Shown: positions 5,726 through 6,590 of the stretch, piece after piece
How positions within the stretch are numbered: position 1 is the stretch's first letter
How the letters are laid out: each line of letters begins with the position of its first letter
Position numbers and translations under genes: made by a program
Assembly (NCBI GenBank): GCA_019309605.1
Contig: JAFDFW010000175.1
Location: forward strand, 1 to 6,590
Reading direction: 5' to 3'
Length of the DNA stretch: 6,590 bases
Source of the DNA: Deltaproteobacteria bacterium
GTDB lineage: Bacteria > Myxococcota_A > Polyangia > Polyangiales > Houyiibacteriaceae
Notes under the pieces: generated by a model
What the model saw: the letters and a program-made list of their open reading frames with translations, nothing else
Databases searched by the model: none
Told to the model about the DNA's origin: nothing

Positions 5726-6590
5726 CTAGATCCCATGGACTTCGTTCTCGCTCCTGTCGCCGCAGAAGTCGAATCGCACGAGCGTCGCGGTGTGCGGCGC
5801 GACTGGCGACAAAATGACGCCATGTGCCGGGGTGCGGAGTCTTCTGAATCGCCCTCCGTTGGACTTGGAGCGTCCGCTTGAGACCCCGGGATTCGATGGC
5901 CTGGCGGAGCGCCAGTTGTTGTGAAAGACGTTTTCGGTCGCGGGCCGGCACGGGTAGGGCGGCGAGGAGACCTCGCTGGTTTCGATAGTTCTCTTTGAGC
6001 CGCCGACGCTCGCGAGAGGCGGTGTCTCGGTAGCTGCTCCACGCGTGCTGGCGCTGTAGACGGGCCTGGTCGAGACACTGCTCGTACTCCTTCCACAAGC
6101 CCTGCGGTGCGATGGCCGGGGTGGGGGAGTACCGCCGGGTCGCGGTTCTTGCAGCTTCCAGCTGATGCGTGGACGCTGACGGGAAGGCTCCGAACCGTTG
6201 GCACAGGCGCGGCTTGCTGAGCTCACGGTCCACGAATGACGCCTTTACGCGCACGCCCTGCTCGACATCCTCGAAGACGAGGCCGTTGCCATGCGGCCGA
6301 AGCACCACTCCAAGACTGGCGCACACGTCGTGCACATCGTCCCAGCTCCACAGCTGCCCGGCTCGAAGTGCGGGACCTAGCTGCTTTCTGGCCCAGCGAG
6401 CAAAGCTGTCGATCCCGTGGTGAGCTTCGTGGTCCGCTGCTCTCTGCGGGACTTTCTCACGATCGCGCACTCTGGACTGAAGCGGCGTGAGTCCGAGCTC
6501 TAGTTCGAGCGCGCGGCCCGCGGTGAAGAGCTTCTGGTGATCCCACGCCGGCGAGTGAATCCGAAAGGTCTCCGGATGGATCTTGTTGAT
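5712..6590 (-). CDS. TraI/MobA-type (MOBP) conjugative relaxase, C-terminal part, 5' end outside window
   Basis: The frame is open to the right edge, giving 292 residues without a start; the GTG at 6470 is internal. It opens with INKIHPETFRIHSPAW, the segment that directly follows the HxDxxHxHxx motif III of MOBP relaxases, so the catalytic Tyr and His residues lie just beyond the window. Next come a GRALELELGL segment, RDYEAHHG-like text here reading AADHEAHHGIDSFARWA, SWDDVHDVCASLGVVLRPHGNGLVF, and VKASFVDRELSKPRLCQRFG (about residues 115-134), all as in IncP TraI-like proteins. The rest is a basic, probably coiled-coil region (LWKEYEQ..., KRLSQQLALRQAIE) ending with TWRHFVASRAAHRDARAIRLL, a typical C-terminal block, then a short tail. 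Relaxases nick oriT and lead the strand in conjugation. It converges on the sulfatase remnant. No frameshift is seen. Strong family call; the element type is unknown. Confidence 0.88.
   Translation of the reverse strand: MNKIHPETFRIHSPAWDHQKLFTAGRALELELGLTPLQSRVRDREKVPQRAADHEAHHGIDSFARWARKQLGPALRAGQLWSWDDVHDVCASLGVVLRPHGNGLVFEDVEQGVRVKASFVDRELSKPRLCQRFGAFPSASTHQLEAARTATRRYSPTPAIAPQGLWKEYEQCLDQARLQRQHAWSSYRDTASRERRRLKENYRNQRGLLAALPVPARDRKRLSQQLALRQAIESRGLKRTLQVQRRAIQKTPHPGTWRHFVASRAAHRDARAIRLLRRQERERSPWDLERGS

Noticed and set aside
5635..6226. Two other - strand frames overlapping the relaxase
   Set aside because: Shadows: their products are Ser/Arg/Pro-rich with no motif, whereas the chosen frame carries continuous TraI-family motifs up to the window edge.

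Overview
This 6.6 kb window comes from a bacterium with fairly high GC content. The best guess is Myxococcota or a related former deltaproteobacterial lineage. That guess rests on the lipoprotein made of TDAG and TGGTSGTGG repeats, a style common there, and on the GC-rich codon use. It is an inference, not a proof.

Left part (about 60-4899, all + strand): two short gene pairs for envelope glycosylation. The first pair is a multi-spanning GT-C (PMT/ArnT-like) glycosyltransferase followed almost immediately by a soluble GT2 enzyme of the dolichyl/polyprenyl-phosphate sugar synthase type. After a 338-base gap, the second pair is a single-anchor exported protein with a discoidin (F5/8 type C)-like fold. 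It is translationally coupled (GTGA overlap) to a GT22 (Alg9/PIG-B-like) mannosyltransferase that keeps the HYPDE and HKEDRF signatures. A plausible model is that the GT2 enzyme charges a lipid phosphate with mannose or glucose on the cytoplasmic side. The two GT-C enzymes would then transfer that sugar on the periplasmic side to a glycan, lipid or protein.

Middle part (about 4900-5640, + strand): a lipoprotein gene with a lipobox, nine 12-bp repeats and four identical 27-bp repeats. A one-base frameshift just after the repeats separates the front of the protein from its folded C-terminal domain. Starting on the stop codon of that C-terminal frame is a 41-codon reading frame carrying the N-terminal signature of a sulfatase (alkaline phosphatase superfamily). 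It has His where the metal-binding Asp is expected and then stops, so it looks like a gene remnant.

Right part (5712 to the window end, - strand): the C-terminal 292 residues of a MOBP/TraI-type conjugative relaxase, entering from the right edge. It points to an integrated conjugative or mobilizable element, or a plasmid, whose edge probably lies near 5640-5710, beside the decayed genes. No tRNA, rRNA, CRISPR array, transposase or integrase was seen.
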